In this document: positions 24,693-32,875 of the stretch, piece by piece
How the letters are laid out: each line of letters starts with the position of its first letter
Position numbering within the stretch: position 1 is the stretch's first letter
From: Nonomuraea roseoviolacea subsp. carminata
Lineage (GTDB): Bacteria; Actinomycetota; Actinomycetes; Streptosporangiales; Streptosporangiaceae
DNA length: 64,000 nucleotides
Assembly (NCBI RefSeq): GCF_024172185.1
Contig: NZ_JAMZEC010000001.1
Location: 7,849,001-7,913,000 of the forward strand
Direction: 5' to 3'
Notes under the pieces: generated by a model
The model's input: the letters and a program-made list of their open reading frames with translations, nothing else
Told to the model about the DNA's origin: nothing
Database searches by the model: none
Made by a program: the position numbers and the translations under genes

Positions 24693-25753
24693 CTCGACGA
24701 TCCCCCTTCCAGCCCCGGCCACCGGGGGTCGTATCCGCTGGTCAGCTTGTCCTCGTTGTGACGCCACTTCGGCTCTTTGTTGGCCGTCTTGTTGGTGATG
24801 GCCCGCAGGCGGCGGATCATCGCGCCGTAGACGCCGGCCGTGCCGGAGGAGACGGACGCGCCGGGCGGCTGGTCCATGAACGGCATGAACTTGTCCGGGA
24901 AGCCGGGCATCGTGCAGCCGATGCAGATGCCGCCCACGTTGGGGCAGCCGCCGATCCCGTCCATCCAGCCGCGCTTGGTGACGTTGCAGTTGACGACGGG
25001 ACCCCAGCAGCCGATCTTGACCTGGCACTTGGGCGAGTTGTAGTCGCGGGCGAAGTCGCCCTGCTCGTAGTAGCCGGCCCGGTCGCAGCCCTCGTGGACT
25101 GTCTTGCCGAACAGCCACGTCGGCCGGAGCTGCCGGTCGAGCGGGATCATCGGCGCGAGACCGGCCGCCTGGTACAGCAGCCAGGTCAGGGTCTCCATGA
25201 AGTTGTCCGGCTGCACCGGGCAGCCCGGCACGTTGACGATGGGCAGGCCGCCCGCGGAGCGGAAGTCGGCGCCCAGGTAGTCGCCGAGCCCCATGCACCC
25301 GGTCGGGTTGCCCGCCATGGCGTGGATGCCGCCGTACGTGGCGCACGTGCCGATGGCGACCACGGCCCACGCGCCGGGCGCGAGCCGGTCGATCCACTGG
25401 TTGACCGTGATGGGCTGCCCGGTGGCCGGGTCGTTGCCCATCGACGTCCAGAAGCCGTCGCCGTTGATCTTCTCGTTGGGGATGGACCCCTCGACCACGA
25501 AGATGTACGGCCCGAGCTGCCCGGCCGCCGCCTGGTGGAAGGCCGCCATGAACTCGGCGCCGGTCTCCTTCGCCAGCACCTTGTTGTGCAGGTGGACCTT
25601 GGGCAGCCCGGGCACGAGCCCGAGCAGGACGTCCTCGATGCTCGGCAGCGAGGCGGCCGTGACCGACACGGTGTCGCCGTCGCAGCTCATGCCCTCGGAG
25701 GTCCACAGGATGTGCACCTCGTCCACCGCGGTGTCCGGTCTGGTTGTGGTCAT
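24689..25753 (-). CDS. hhyS: Group 1h [NiFe]-hydrogenase small subunit HhyS
   Basis: A 354-residue electron-transfer subunit with three Fe-S clusters. The N-terminus lacks a Tat RR signal and reads HILWTSEGMSCDGDTVSV: where standard enzymes have CxxC, this has Cys24-x2-Asp27, the aspartate-for-cysteine change known from group 1h proximal clusters. Other ligands are in IGTCATYGGIH, NVPGCPVQPD, TVHEGCDRAGYYEQ, and IGCWGPVVNC...GGCPNVGGICIGC. First gene of the minus-strand operon, preceded by a 378-bp divergent region. Confidence 0.95.
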   Translation of the reverse strand: MTTTRPDTAVDEVHILWTSEGMSCDGDTVSVTAASLPSIEDVLLGLVPGLPKVHLHNKVLAKETGAEFMAAFHQAAAGQLGPYIFVVEGSIPNEKINGDGFWTSMGNDPATGQPITVNQWIDRLAPGAWAVVAIGTCATYGGIHAMAGNPTGCMGLGDYLGADFRSAGGLPIVNVPGCPVQPDNFMETLTWLLYQAAGLAPMIPLDRQLRPTWLFGKTVHEGCDRAGYYEQGDFARDYNSPKCQVKIGCWGPVVNCNVTKRGWMDGIGGCPNVGGICIGCTMPGFPDKFMPFMDQPPGASVSSGTAGVYGAMIRRLRAITNKTANKEPKWRHNEDKLTSGYDPRWPGLEGGSSR

Positions 25754-26131
25754 GGCCCCGAGCCCCCTTGCCGGCCGTCACGGCCTCGTCGGCCTGGCGT
25801 CGCCGATCAGTGTCCGTGCGGTCACTGTCTGTAGTGCTGTACCGCGTACGGGGGCGCGGCAAACCATGACACCGATCGCGAACCGGCACGTCCGGGCCCG
25901 CCGGGGAGGCCGCGGACGTGACGGTGCGCTACCGGCGCGCCACACGTCGGCCGGGAGCGAAGCAGCGCCAGGGCGTGCGCGCCGCTGACGGGCCGGCTCG
26001 CGAACCGGCGCGCGCCGAGCGCGCCCAGCAGGCCCAGGCCGGCCATTCCGGGAGCGGGAGGAATATCACCATTGACGCCGTCCGAAACCGGCCCCTACGT
26101 TCGGCTGGAAGGATCGAGACAGGCAGGTCAC
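25754..26131. promoter_or_regulatory. Divergent control region hhyS / NCS1 permease
   Basis: A 378-bp spacer without a convincing gene. Toward hhyS, AAGGGGGCTCGGGGCC precedes the ATG, but I see no clear minus-strand promoter hexamers. CACTGTCTGTAGTG (25824-25837) is a short imperfect palindrome about 70 bp upstream of hhyS that could be a control site. Toward the permease a TTGACG/TACGTT pair is listed separately. A 74-codon minus-strand frame here was rejected. Confidence 0.4.
26072..26101 (+). promoter_or_regulatory. Putative sigma-70-type promoter for NCS1 permease
   Basis: TTGACG at 26072-26077 and TACGTT at 26096-26101, separated by 18 bp, ending about 30 bp before the chosen ATG at 26132. 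This also argues against the in-frame TTG at 26072 being the start codon. Confidence 0.4.
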
Positions 26132-27622
26132 ATGGACGACACGCAGGACGCACGGGCCGGCGCCCGGCTCAAGGTGGAGACACACGGGCTCGACGTGATC
26201 GGCGACGCCGACCGCAAGGGACGCCCGCGCCAGCTCTTCTGGCCCTGGTTCGGGGCCAACGTCTCCGTCCTCGGGCTGAGCTACGGCTCCTTCGCCCTCG
26301 GCTTCGGCGTCTCCTTCTGGCAGGCCCTGATCGCCGGCGCCGTCGGCATCGTCTTCTCCTTCCTGCTGTGCGGGTTCGTCGCCGTGGCCGGCAAGCGCGG
26401 CTCGGCGCCGACGATGGTGCTGAGCCGGGCGGCGTTCGGCGTGCGCGGCAACCGGCTGCCCTCCGCGATCTCCTGGATGCTCACCGTCGGCTGGGAGACG
26501 GCCCTCACCGCCCTGGCCACGCTGGCCGCCGCGACCGTCTTCGAGCGCCTCGGCTGGGGCGGCGGCACCTCCACCAAGGTGATCGCGCTCGTCGTGGTGA
26601 CCGCGCTGGTCGTCGCGGCCGGCGTCATGGGCTTCGACGTCATCATGCGCCTGCAGACCGTCATCACCGTGGTGACCGGCGTGCTGACCGTGATGTACGC
26701 CGTCCTGGTGCTGCCCGAGATCCACTGGGACGCGGTGCGGGCGATCCCCTCCGGCTCGGCCGGCAGCTTCGTCGGCACCCTGATCTTCATGGTGACCGGC
26801 TTCGGGCTGGGCTGGGTCAACGCCGCCGCCGACTACTCCCGCTACCTGCCGCGCCGCTCGTCCAGCGCCGGCGTGGTGGGCTGGACGACGTTCGGCGGGT
26901 CGCTGGCGCCGCTCGTGCTCCTCGTGTTCGGCCTGCTGCTGGCCGGTTCGTCGCCGGACCTCAACAAGGCCGTGGCCGGCGACCCGATCGGGGCGCTGAC
27001 CACGATGCTGCCCACCTGGTTCCTCATCCCGTTCGCGGTCGTGGCGGTGCTCGGCCTGGTCGGCGGCGCGGTGCTCGACATCTACTCCTCCGGCCTCGCC
27101 CTGCTCGCGGCGGGTCTGCGGGCGCCGCGCCCGGTCGCCGCCCTGATCGACGGCGCGCTCATGGTCGCCGGCACCGTCTACATCGTGTTCTTCGCCGACG
27201 ACTTCCTCACCCCGTTCATGGCGTTCCTCATCACGCTCGGCATCCCGATCGCCGCCTGGTGCGGCGTCATGCTGGCCGACCTGGCGCTGCGCCGCCGCGA
27301 CTACGACGAGGCCGACCTGTACCGGCCGGCGGGCCGCTACGGCGACGTGCCGCTGCTGCCCATCGCGGTCGTCGTCGCCGCCACCCTCGTCGGCTGGGGG
27401 CTGGTCACCAACGGCACCGAGCAGTGGCTGGCCTGGCAGGGCTACCTGCTCGGCCCGCTCGGGCTCGGCGGCCGGCAGGGCGACTGGGCCTACGCCAACC
27501 TCGGCGTGCTGGCCGCGCTCGCGCTCGCCTTCGCCGCCACCTTCCTGCTCGGCCGGTCGCGGGTACGCGCCCAGGAGAGCGCCCCGGCCACGCCCGGCGC
27601 CGCCGACGAGGTGCGGGCATGA
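26132..27622 (+). CDS. NCS1-family nucleobase/cytosine-type permease
   Basis: A 496-residue, 12-TM NCS1 (purine-cytosine permease type) symporter. GRPRQLFWPWFGANVSVLGL is the signature N-terminus with the WxxxN motif. TM3 carries VLSRAAFGVRGNRLP, and GLGWVNAAADYSRYLP the substrate/cation region. Start at ATG 26132. It overlaps the following isochorismatase-type hydrolase by 4 bp, so the imported compound is likely that enzyme's substrate, perhaps an amide- or ureido-containing nucleobase product (inference). Confidence 0.9.
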   Translation: MDDTQDARAGARLKVETHGLDVIGDADRKGRPRQLFWPWFGANVSVLGLSYGSFALGFGVSFWQALIAGAVGIVFSFLLCGFVAVAGKRGSAPTMVLSRAAFGVRGNRLPSAISWMLTVGWETALTALATLAAATVFERLGWGGGTSTKVIALVVVTALVVAAGVMGFDVIMRLQTVITVVTGVLTVMYAVLVLPEIHWDAVRAIPSGSAGSFVGTLIFMVTGFGLGWVNAAADYSRYLPRRSSSAGVVGWTTFGGSLAPLVLLVFGLLLAGSSPDLNKAVAGDPIGALTTMLPTWFLIPFAVVAVLGLVGGAVLDIYSSGLALLAAGLRAPRPVAALIDGALMVAGTVYIVFFADDFLTPFMAFLITLGIPIAAWCGVMLADLALRRRDYDEADLYRPAGRYGDVPLLPIAVVVAATLVGWGLVTNGTEQWLAWQGYLLGPLGLGGRQGDWAYANLGVLAALALAFAATFLLGRSRVRAQESAPATPGAADEVRA

Positions 27623-28200
27623 CCGGCAAGGCGCCCGCGTTCCGCGACCGGGAGGCCTGGGTCGCGGTCATCGACATGCAGCACGTCTTCGGCGAGCCGG
27701 ACAGCGACTGGTTCGCCCCGCGCTTCGCCGAGACCATCGACCCGATCAGGCGGCTCGTCCGCGCCTTCACCCCCCGGGTCACGTTCACCCGGTTCGTCGC
27801 CCCCGAGCACCCCGCCGGGGCCTGGGCCGACTACTACGAGCGCTGGCCGTTCGCCCGCCAACCAGCCGGCTCCCGCATGTACGCGCTCGTCGACGCGTTC
27901 GCCGCCGACGCCGGGCCGACCCTGGACGCCACGACCTTCGGCAAGTGGACGCCCGAGCTGGCCGAGCGGGTCGGCGGCGGCGGCCGGCTGATCCTGGCGG
28001 GCGTGTCCACCGACTGCTGCGTGCTGTCCACGGCGCTGGCCGCCGCCGACGCCGGCGTCGAGGTGGTCGTCGCCGCCGACGCGTGCGCGGGCGCCGACGA
28101 CGCCAGCCATGTGCGGGCCCTGGACCTCATGCGGCTGTACGAGCCGCTGATCCGCGTGCTGACCGTCTCCCAGATCCTCGCGGGGCACCCGCGCCGGTGA
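27619..28200 (+). CDS. Isochorismatase-family cysteine hydrolase
   Basis: A 193-residue cysteine hydrolase. The triad is visible as Asp in VAVIDMQHVFG, Lys in TTFGKWTP and Cys in LAGVSTDCCVLSTALAA, which also includes the preceding cis-peptide region. The family splits amides or ureido groups (nicotinamidase, RutB, N-carbamoylsarcosine amidase). Context with an NCS1 permease favours a nitrogen-containing ring or ureido compound. ATG 27619 overlaps the permease stop. It converges with the CAP gene 12 bp away. Confidence 0.9.
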   Translation: MTGKAPAFRDREAWVAVIDMQHVFGEPDSDWFAPRFAETIDPIRRLVRAFTPRVTFTRFVAPEHPAGAWADYYERWPFARQPAGSRMYALVDAFAADAGPTLDATTFGKWTPELAERVGGGGRLILAGVSTDCCVLSTALAAADAGVEVVVAADACAGADDASHVRALDLMRLYEPLIRVLTVSQILAGHPRR

Positions 28201-28212
28201 GGGGGCGGCGGG

Positions 28213-28872
28213 TCAGCGGCAGACGCCGAACACCTGGGTCGTCACGAGCTGGTGGTCGGAGGTGACGTTCGGCCGCGCCGAGCCGTGCCGCACCGAGGTG
28301 CCCGTCTCCGTCATCCGCGTGTCGAGGATGGCGGCCCGGTGCGGCGGGCTGCCCATCCACCAGGTCACCGCGGCCCGCGGGGTCGCGCCGCCCGGGCCCC
28401 AGCCCTGGTAGACGTTCTCCAGCACCTGCCACGTGCCGGACGGGCAGTACCCGGCCGCCCGGACGCGGTCGCCGGGGCCGCTCAAGGTGCGCGGGTTGAC
28501 GTGGAAGTTCGCCCCGTCCGTCCACCACTTGATCTGCTTGGCGGCCTTGGTGTGGGCGTCGGCCGCGTCGAACAGCCGCAGCACCTCCCGCAACGCGGGC
28601 AGGCCCCTCGCCGTGCGCTCGGCGTTGACCAGGCAGCGCACCGCGTTGTTCGCGAACGCCTCGTTCAGCGTGACGGCCGCCTGCACCCGGCTGTTGCTCC
28701 AGTCGGGGTTGTGGGCCCGGTACCACTGCGGCGTCCTGACGGTGTCGTCGGCGAACGCGCAGTCGGCCCGCGCGGAGTGTGTCGCCGCGTGCGCCGGTGC
28801 GGAGAGGGCGGCCAGCGTCAGCGCGGACGTGGCCGCCGCGGCGGCGAGCCTGCCCGTAACCGTGGGGATCAT
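28213..28872 (-). CDS. Secreted CAP-domain protein
   Basis: A 219-residue exported protein with a signal peptide of about 29 residues (MIPTVTGRLAAAAATSALTL... ending SAPAHA). Its CAP/SCP fold shows LVNAERTARGLPALREV, AVTWWMGSPPHRAAILD and the C-terminal TTQVFGVC. Conserved His in NFHVNP and SPPHR is compatible with the CAP cavity. Six cysteines may form disulfides. Extracellular role unknown. A strong 25-bp inverted repeat lies 66 bp upstream of the start and may be its control site. Confidence 0.88.
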   Translation of the reverse strand: MIPTVTGRLAAAAATSALTLAALSAPAHAATHSARADCAFADDTVRTPQWYRAHNPDWSNSRVQAAVTLNEAFANNAVRCLVNAERTARGLPALREVLRLFDAADAHTKAAKQIKWWTDGANFHVNPRTLSGPGDRVRAAGYCPSGTWQVLENVYQGWGPGGATPRAAVTWWMGSPPHRAAILDTRMTETGTSVRHGSARPNVTSDHQLVTTQVFGVCR

Positions 28873-28937
28873 GGGGATGCGCTCCTCGCAGTCGGATCTC
28901 GCTTCCCCTCGACGGTGCGCGACGGCGGTCCGGCGCG

Positions 28938-28962
28938 CCTGAGTAGTCCCTCCCTACTCAGG
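28938..28962. promoter_or_regulatory. Inverted repeat CCTGAGTAG-N7-CTACTCAGG
   Basis: Perfect 9-bp arms around TCCCTCC, between the CAP gene start (28872) and the TetR gene stop (29001). It could end the monooxygenase-TetR transcript as a hairpin, but there is no T-tract; its symmetric AT-containing arms fit an operator for the CAP gene equally well. Confidence 0.45.
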
Positions 28963-29000
28963 CGGCCCTTCGTCAGGAGCCGGCGCCGTCGCCACCCGGC

Positions 29001-29606
29001 CTACCGGGGCGGCTGGTACCCGACGTGCCCGAGCAGCGCCCGCAGCCGCCGCTCGACCTCCGCCGCGGTCACCTCCTCCTCGCCCCGCAGCAGGACGAAC
29101 CCGATCGAGCCGGCCAGGACGTCCTCCAGGACGCCCGGGTCGGTGCCCGGCGGGAGCTGCCCGTCGGCCACGGCCCGCCGGGCCACCTCGGCCAGGGCCT
29201 CCAGGCGCGGCCGGAGGTGCCGCTCGGTGTAGGCGGTCACCAGCTTGGGGTGGTCCACCGACGCCCCGATGACGCGCGCCATCAGCGCGCGGAAGCGGGG
29301 ACGGCTCAGGAGCCCCGCCACGTGCCCGATCACCTCCTCCAGGGACCCTCCCACGGAGGGCGGTGCCTGGAGGTCCGGGTCGCGGGCGTGCTCCAGGGCG
29401 GCCATCAGCAGGTCCTCCCTGGTACGCCACCGCCGGTAGACGGTCAGCTTCGCCACGCCGGCGCGCTGGGCGACCCCTTCGATGCTGGTGCCCCCGGCCC
29501 CGCGCTCGATCAGCAGGTCGAGCGCCGCGTCGAGGATCGCGGCGTCGTTGCCCGGGTCGCGGGGACGTCCGCGCTCTACGCCGGCCACAGCACCTCGTCG
29601 ATCCAT
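29001..29606 (-). CDS. TetR/AcrR-family regulator
   Basis: A 201-residue repressor-type protein. N-terminal HTH at ~15-60 (ILDAALDLLIERGAGGTSIE, then QRAGVAKLTVYRRWRTREDL), followed by a C-terminal ligand/dimer domain of the TetR_C_11-like type (LSRPRFRALMARVIGASVD). The ATG at 29606 overlaps the monooxygenase by 31 bp; a GTG at 29588 after GAGGTGCT is an alternative. Co-transcribed with the monooxygenase and probably acting on the CGGTACcGTACCG palindrome in front of that gene. Confidence 0.87.
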   Translation of the reverse strand: MDRRGAVAGVERGRPRDPGNDAAILDAALDLLIERGAGGTSIEGVAQRAGVAKLTVYRRWRTREDLLMAALEHARDPDLQAPPSVGGSLEEVIGHVAGLLSRPRFRALMARVIGASVDHPKLVTAYTERHLRPRLEALAEVARRAVADGQLPPGTDPGVLEDVLAGSIGFVLLRGEEEVTAAEVERRLRALLGHVGYQPPR

Positions 29607-31114
29607 GCCGCCAGTCTGTCGGGTGCCGGGCGGCCACGCCAACCGATGTGCCCGTCGGGACGGACCAGCACCACGTCACGCGCGTCCACCCCCGCGGCCT
29701 CGGCCGCGCCCGGCACGGGGACGAGGGCGGTGACGAGGCCGTCGCCGAGGCGGGCCGCGGCGGCCTCGGCGTGCCGGTCCGCGGCGCGCCGGTCGGCGGC
29801 GAGCACCACCCACCGCGCGGAGACGGCCGCGTGCAGGGTGACCTCCTCGCCGCCCGGGTCCAGGCACCTGAGGTCCGGCATCCGGTCGCCCGGGCGCGGG
29901 CCTGAGGCCCACCGGTGCGACGTGCGGGCCAGCGGCCCGCCCCGGTAGCCGATGCCGAGCTGGGACGCAGCCAGCCAAAGTCGCCGCTGCACGGCGGGCA
30001 GCCGGACGGCCGGAAGGACCAGCCTGTCGCGGACCAGGCGTTTCCACGCGGTGTCGGGCAGCATGACGTTGACCGCCGTGCTGGTGGCCCGCAGGACGTT
30101 GCGGGCCAGCGGGCGCCGCTCGCCCTCGTACGTGTCGAGCAGCCGCGCGTCGGCACGGCCGCGCGCCACCAGGACGAGCTTCCAGGCGAGGTTCTCGGCG
30201 TCGCCGAGCCCGGTGTTCTGCCCCTGCCCGCCGGTGGGGCTCTGGATATGGGCGGCGTCGCCGGCCAGCAGGATGCGGCCGCGGCGGTAGGCGTCGGCGA
30301 GCCGCCGGTGGATGCGGAACTCGGTGGCCCAGCGGATCTCCGTGACCGTGTCGAGGCCGACGCCGCTGCGACGGGAGAACTCCGCCAGCGCCCGCTCGGC
30401 GATCTCTCCGTCGGGCAGGTCCCGCGGCAGGTCGGCGGGGGGCTCGGTGAAGATCCGCCAGGTGTCGTCCGGCAGGGCGGTCACCGACAGCATGTGGCCG
30501 GCGTCCATCCAGGTCGTGCTGCCGTTCCGGTCGAAGGGCCACCGGGCCCGCACGTCGGCCATCAGCAGGCGCTCCATGAGCCTGCGGCCGGGGAAGCCGA
30601 TCCCGGCGAGCTTGCGCACGGTGCTGTGCGCGCCGTCGCAGCCGATCAGCCACCGGGTCTCGGCCTGCCGTTCGGCGCCGTCCTCCGTCCGGACGGTGAC
30701 GGTGACGCCCGCGCCGTCCTGCTCGGCCGCGACCAGCCGGGTGTCCCACTCCACCGCGCCGCCCAGCTCGCCGAGCCGCCGCCGCAGGACGCCCTCGACC
30801 TCGGCCTGCGAGACCAGGAGCGCCTGTTTCGGCAGGTCGGCGGCCGCCTGGCCGACCCGCATCCGCAGGACGGTGCGGGAGCCCTCGTTGTAGGACATGG
30901 TGAGCGAGCGCTGGGAGCGTTCGGGCAGGTCGCCGAGCGCGCCGATCCGTTCCAGGACCTCGGCCCCGCGGGGCTGCAGCCCGAGCGCCCGCGAGGTGGT
31001 GGCGGGGCCGGGGGCGGCGTCGATGAGGCGCACGGGGACGTCGCGCAGGGTCAGGTGGATGGCGAGGGCCAGCCCGGTGGGGCCGGCGCCCACCACGAGT
31101 ACGGTGTCCGTCAT
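29576..31114 (-). CDS. FAD-dependent aromatic monooxygenase
   Basis: A 512-residue group A flavoprotein hydroxylase. FAD/NADPH motifs are in order: VLVVGAGPTGLALAIHL (GxGxxG), WLIGCDGAHSTVRKLAG (DG motif) and GRILLAGDAAHIQSPTGGQG (GD motif), with a C-terminal thioredoxin-like domain (DVVLVRPDGHIGWRG). This is the PheA/TetX/rifampicin-monooxygenase-like class, which hydroxylates phenols, polyketides or antibiotics. A leading TetR partner-type palindrome just 8 bp before the ATG, and no ribosome site, suggest a repressed, leaderless or nearly leaderless transcript. Substrate unknown. Confidence 0.92.
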   Translation of the reverse strand: MTDTVLVVGAGPTGLALAIHLTLRDVPVRLIDAAPGPATTSRALGLQPRGAEVLERIGALGDLPERSQRSLTMSYNEGSRTVLRMRVGQAAADLPKQALLVSQAEVEGVLRRRLGELGGAVEWDTRLVAAEQDGAGVTVTVRTEDGAERQAETRWLIGCDGAHSTVRKLAGIGFPGRRLMERLLMADVRARWPFDRNGSTTWMDAGHMLSVTALPDDTWRIFTEPPADLPRDLPDGEIAERALAEFSRRSGVGLDTVTEIRWATEFRIHRRLADAYRRGRILLAGDAAHIQSPTGGQGQNTGLGDAENLAWKLVLVARGRADARLLDTYEGERRPLARNVLRATSTAVNVMLPDTAWKRLVRDRLVLPAVRLPAVQRRLWLAASQLGIGYRGGPLARTSHRWASGPRPGDRMPDLRCLDPGGEEVTLHAAVSARWVVLAADRRAADRHAEAAAARLGDGLVTALVPVPGAAEAAGVDARDVVLVRPDGHIGWRGRPAPDRLAAWIDEVLWPA

Positions 31115-31122
31115 TTAATAAA

Positions 31123-31135
31123 CGGTACCGTACCG
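31123..31135. promoter_or_regulatory. Palindrome CGGTACcGTACCG, probable TetR operator
   Basis: Perfect 6-1-6 inverted repeat in an AT-rich gap (TTTAATAAA...GATTACTAATT), immediately before the monooxygenase ATG at 31114. Its position overlaps where RNA polymerase must start, so occupancy would block the operon. The co-transcribed TetR protein is the obvious binder. Confidence 0.55.
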
Positions 31136-31182
31136 ATTACTAATTCGGCGGCCGGTTCGCCCATGCCGGTCGATGATCGGTT

Positions 31183-32718
31183 CTACGGGGCGGCCGGGAG
31201 GTGGCGGAGGTCGGCCTCCATGCGCGCCGCGCTCTCGCGCAGCGCGGGCAGGACGTCGCGCAGCAGGTCGTCCGGGGTGGCCCGGCTGGCGTGGGTGGCG
31301 ACGTTGACGGCCGCGACCACGCGCCCGTCCCGGCCGCGCAGCGGCACCGCGATCGACCGCACGCCCTCCTCCAGCTCCTGGTCCACCAGGGCGTAGCCGT
31401 CCTCGCCGGCCCGGCGGACCGCCTCCGCGAACGCATCGGGGGAGGTGATCGTGCGCCGGGTAAGCGGCCGGAGCGCGAGCGCCGCCGACCGTTCCGCCGG
31501 CAGGCCGGCGAGCAGCACCCGGCCCATGGACGTCGCGTACGCGGGGAAGCGGGTGCCGACCCGGATGTCCACGGTCATGATGCTCACGGTCGGGACGCGG
31601 GCCACGTACAGCACGTCGTCGCCCGACAGCACCGCGACCGAGGCGGAGTGGCCCAGCCGCGCCACCAGGTCCGCCAGGTGCGGCTGGACGACCTCGGCGA
31701 ACGTGCGTTCCGACAGGTGGGCGTACCCCAGCTCCAGCACGCGGGGGAGCAGGGTGAAGCGGTGACCGTCGGAGGCCGCGTACCCGAGGCGTTGCAGGGT
31801 GAGCAGCGACCGGCGCGCCGTGGCCCGGGGCAGGCCCGTGGCCCGGGCGACGGCGGCCAGGGTCGATCCGCCGTGCGCCGCGCCGAGCGCCACCAGCACG
31901 GCGAGGCCCCGGGCCAGCGACTGCAGGCCCTCGTGGCGCGCCGCCTCCGCGCGCCCACCCTGGGCGACCGGCGCGGCGGCAGGGGAGGCCGGTCCGGCGT
32001 GGGTGGGGGCTGGCGCGGCGTCGGAGGAAGCAGGTCCGGGGCCGGGGGAGGTCGGCGCGCCGGCGGAGGAGGCCGGTGTGGTGGCCAGGGCGGCCTCCAT
32101 CTCGGCGACCGTCTTGAGCAGCCTCGGCATCGCGTGCTCCCGCAGGCCGGACGCGGTGTGCCGGCTGGTGTGGCTCACCACGCTCACCGCGCAGACCGGC
32201 GCGCCGTCCCGGTCCCGTACGGGCACCGCCACCGCGACCAGCCCCGGCTCGATGAGCTGGTCGTCCTCGGCCCACGGCGCGGCGGGGTCGAGGAGGACGA
32301 GACCCGCGGCGCAGCGGCGGGCGGGCAGCAGGTCGCCGACCCGGAACGCCACCGACATGGTGCGCCGCCGCGTGAACTGGCCGATGAAGCGCACCCCGTC
32401 GCCGTCGCGCACGGCCAGCGACACCGACTCGTCCAGCTCCTCGGCCAGCCGTTCGGCGAGCGGCGCCAGGGGGTCGCGCAGGCCGCCGCCGGTCAGGTAC
32501 GCCTCGCCCAGCTCCATCAGGCGCGGCGCGAGCCACAGGTCACGGCCGTCGAAGCGGACGTAGTCGAGACGGGCGTACGTGGCCAGGACGCGGTCGACCG
32601 TGGACCTGGCCAGACCGGTGGCGTGCACCAGGTCCGTGGCCCGCGTCCGCCGCGCGGGGTCGGCGGTCAGCGCACGCAGCACGGCGAGCCCCCGCTCCAG
32701 GGTCCCGGCCGGTTCCAT
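31183..32718 (-). CDS. Tandem IclR-family regulator of the pca genes
   Basis: A 511-residue protein made of two complete IclR units. Unit 1 (~1-215) has HTH GLARSTVDRVLATYARLDYV and an effector domain with VAVAVPVRDRDGAPVCAVSV. A Pro/Ala/Ser linker of ~45 residues follows. Unit 2 (~265-511) has HTH GLPRATARRSLLTLQRLGYA and GVRSIAVPLRGRDGRVVAAV. ATG 32718 follows GGAGGTGGGACGG. It is divergent from pcaI with operator-like palindromes between, so it most likely controls protocatechuate catabolism in the manner of PcaR/PcaU. Confidence 0.88.
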   Translation of the reverse strand: MEPAGTLERGLAVLRALTADPARRTRATDLVHATGLARSTVDRVLATYARLDYVRFDGRDLWLAPRLMELGEAYLTGGGLRDPLAPLAERLAEELDESVSLAVRDGDGVRFIGQFTRRRTMSVAFRVGDLLPARRCAAGLVLLDPAAPWAEDDQLIEPGLVAVAVPVRDRDGAPVCAVSVVSHTSRHTASGLREHAMPRLLKTVAEMEAALATTPASSAGAPTSPGPGPASSDAAPAPTHAGPASPAAAPVAQGGRAEAARHEGLQSLARGLAVLVALGAAHGGSTLAAVARATGLPRATARRSLLTLQRLGYAASDGHRFTLLPRVLELGYAHLSERTFAEVVQPHLADLVARLGHSASVAVLSGDDVLYVARVPTVSIMTVDIRVGTRFPAYATSMGRVLLAGLPAERSAALALRPLTRRTITSPDAFAEAVRRAGEDGYALVDQELEEGVRSIAVPLRGRDGRVVAAVNVATHASRATPDDLLRDVLPALRESAARMEADLRHLPAAP

Positions 32719-32776
32719 CCGTCCCACCTCCGCCCCACCTCCGCCCGCCCGACGCCGCCCGCGGGCCAGTGGCACT

Positions 32777-32806
32777 TTGACAGGACCGCCGCGGCGTACG
32801 CATACT
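32777..32806 (+). promoter_or_regulatory. Probable pca operon promoter
   Basis: TTGACA (32777-32782) and CATACT (32801-32806) with 18-bp spacing, oriented toward pcaI. The start point would fall near 32813, just ahead of the overlapping palindromes at 32820-32842. Confidence 0.5.
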
Positions 32807-32819
32807 CGTCCACGATAAT

Positions 32820-32842
32820 GAACTGAAGTTCGCTCAGCGAAC
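32820..32842. promoter_or_regulatory. Overlapping palindromes, probable IclR operator
   Basis: GAACTGAAGTTC (5-2-5 arms) and GTTCGCTcAGCGAAC (perfect 7-1-7) share GTTC. They lie just downstream of the predicted pcaI transcription start, a position expected to give repression of pca genes by the tandem IclR protein. Confidence 0.5.
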
Positions 32843-32875
32843 ACCCTTCGGGCATCCCCGGGCGGAGGGAGCGTC

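Noticed and set aside
25822..26046. A 74-codon minus-strand ORF between hhyS and the permease
   Set aside because: Arg/Pro/Ala-rich with no ribosome site and no family resemblance; the region is better explained as promoter DNA.
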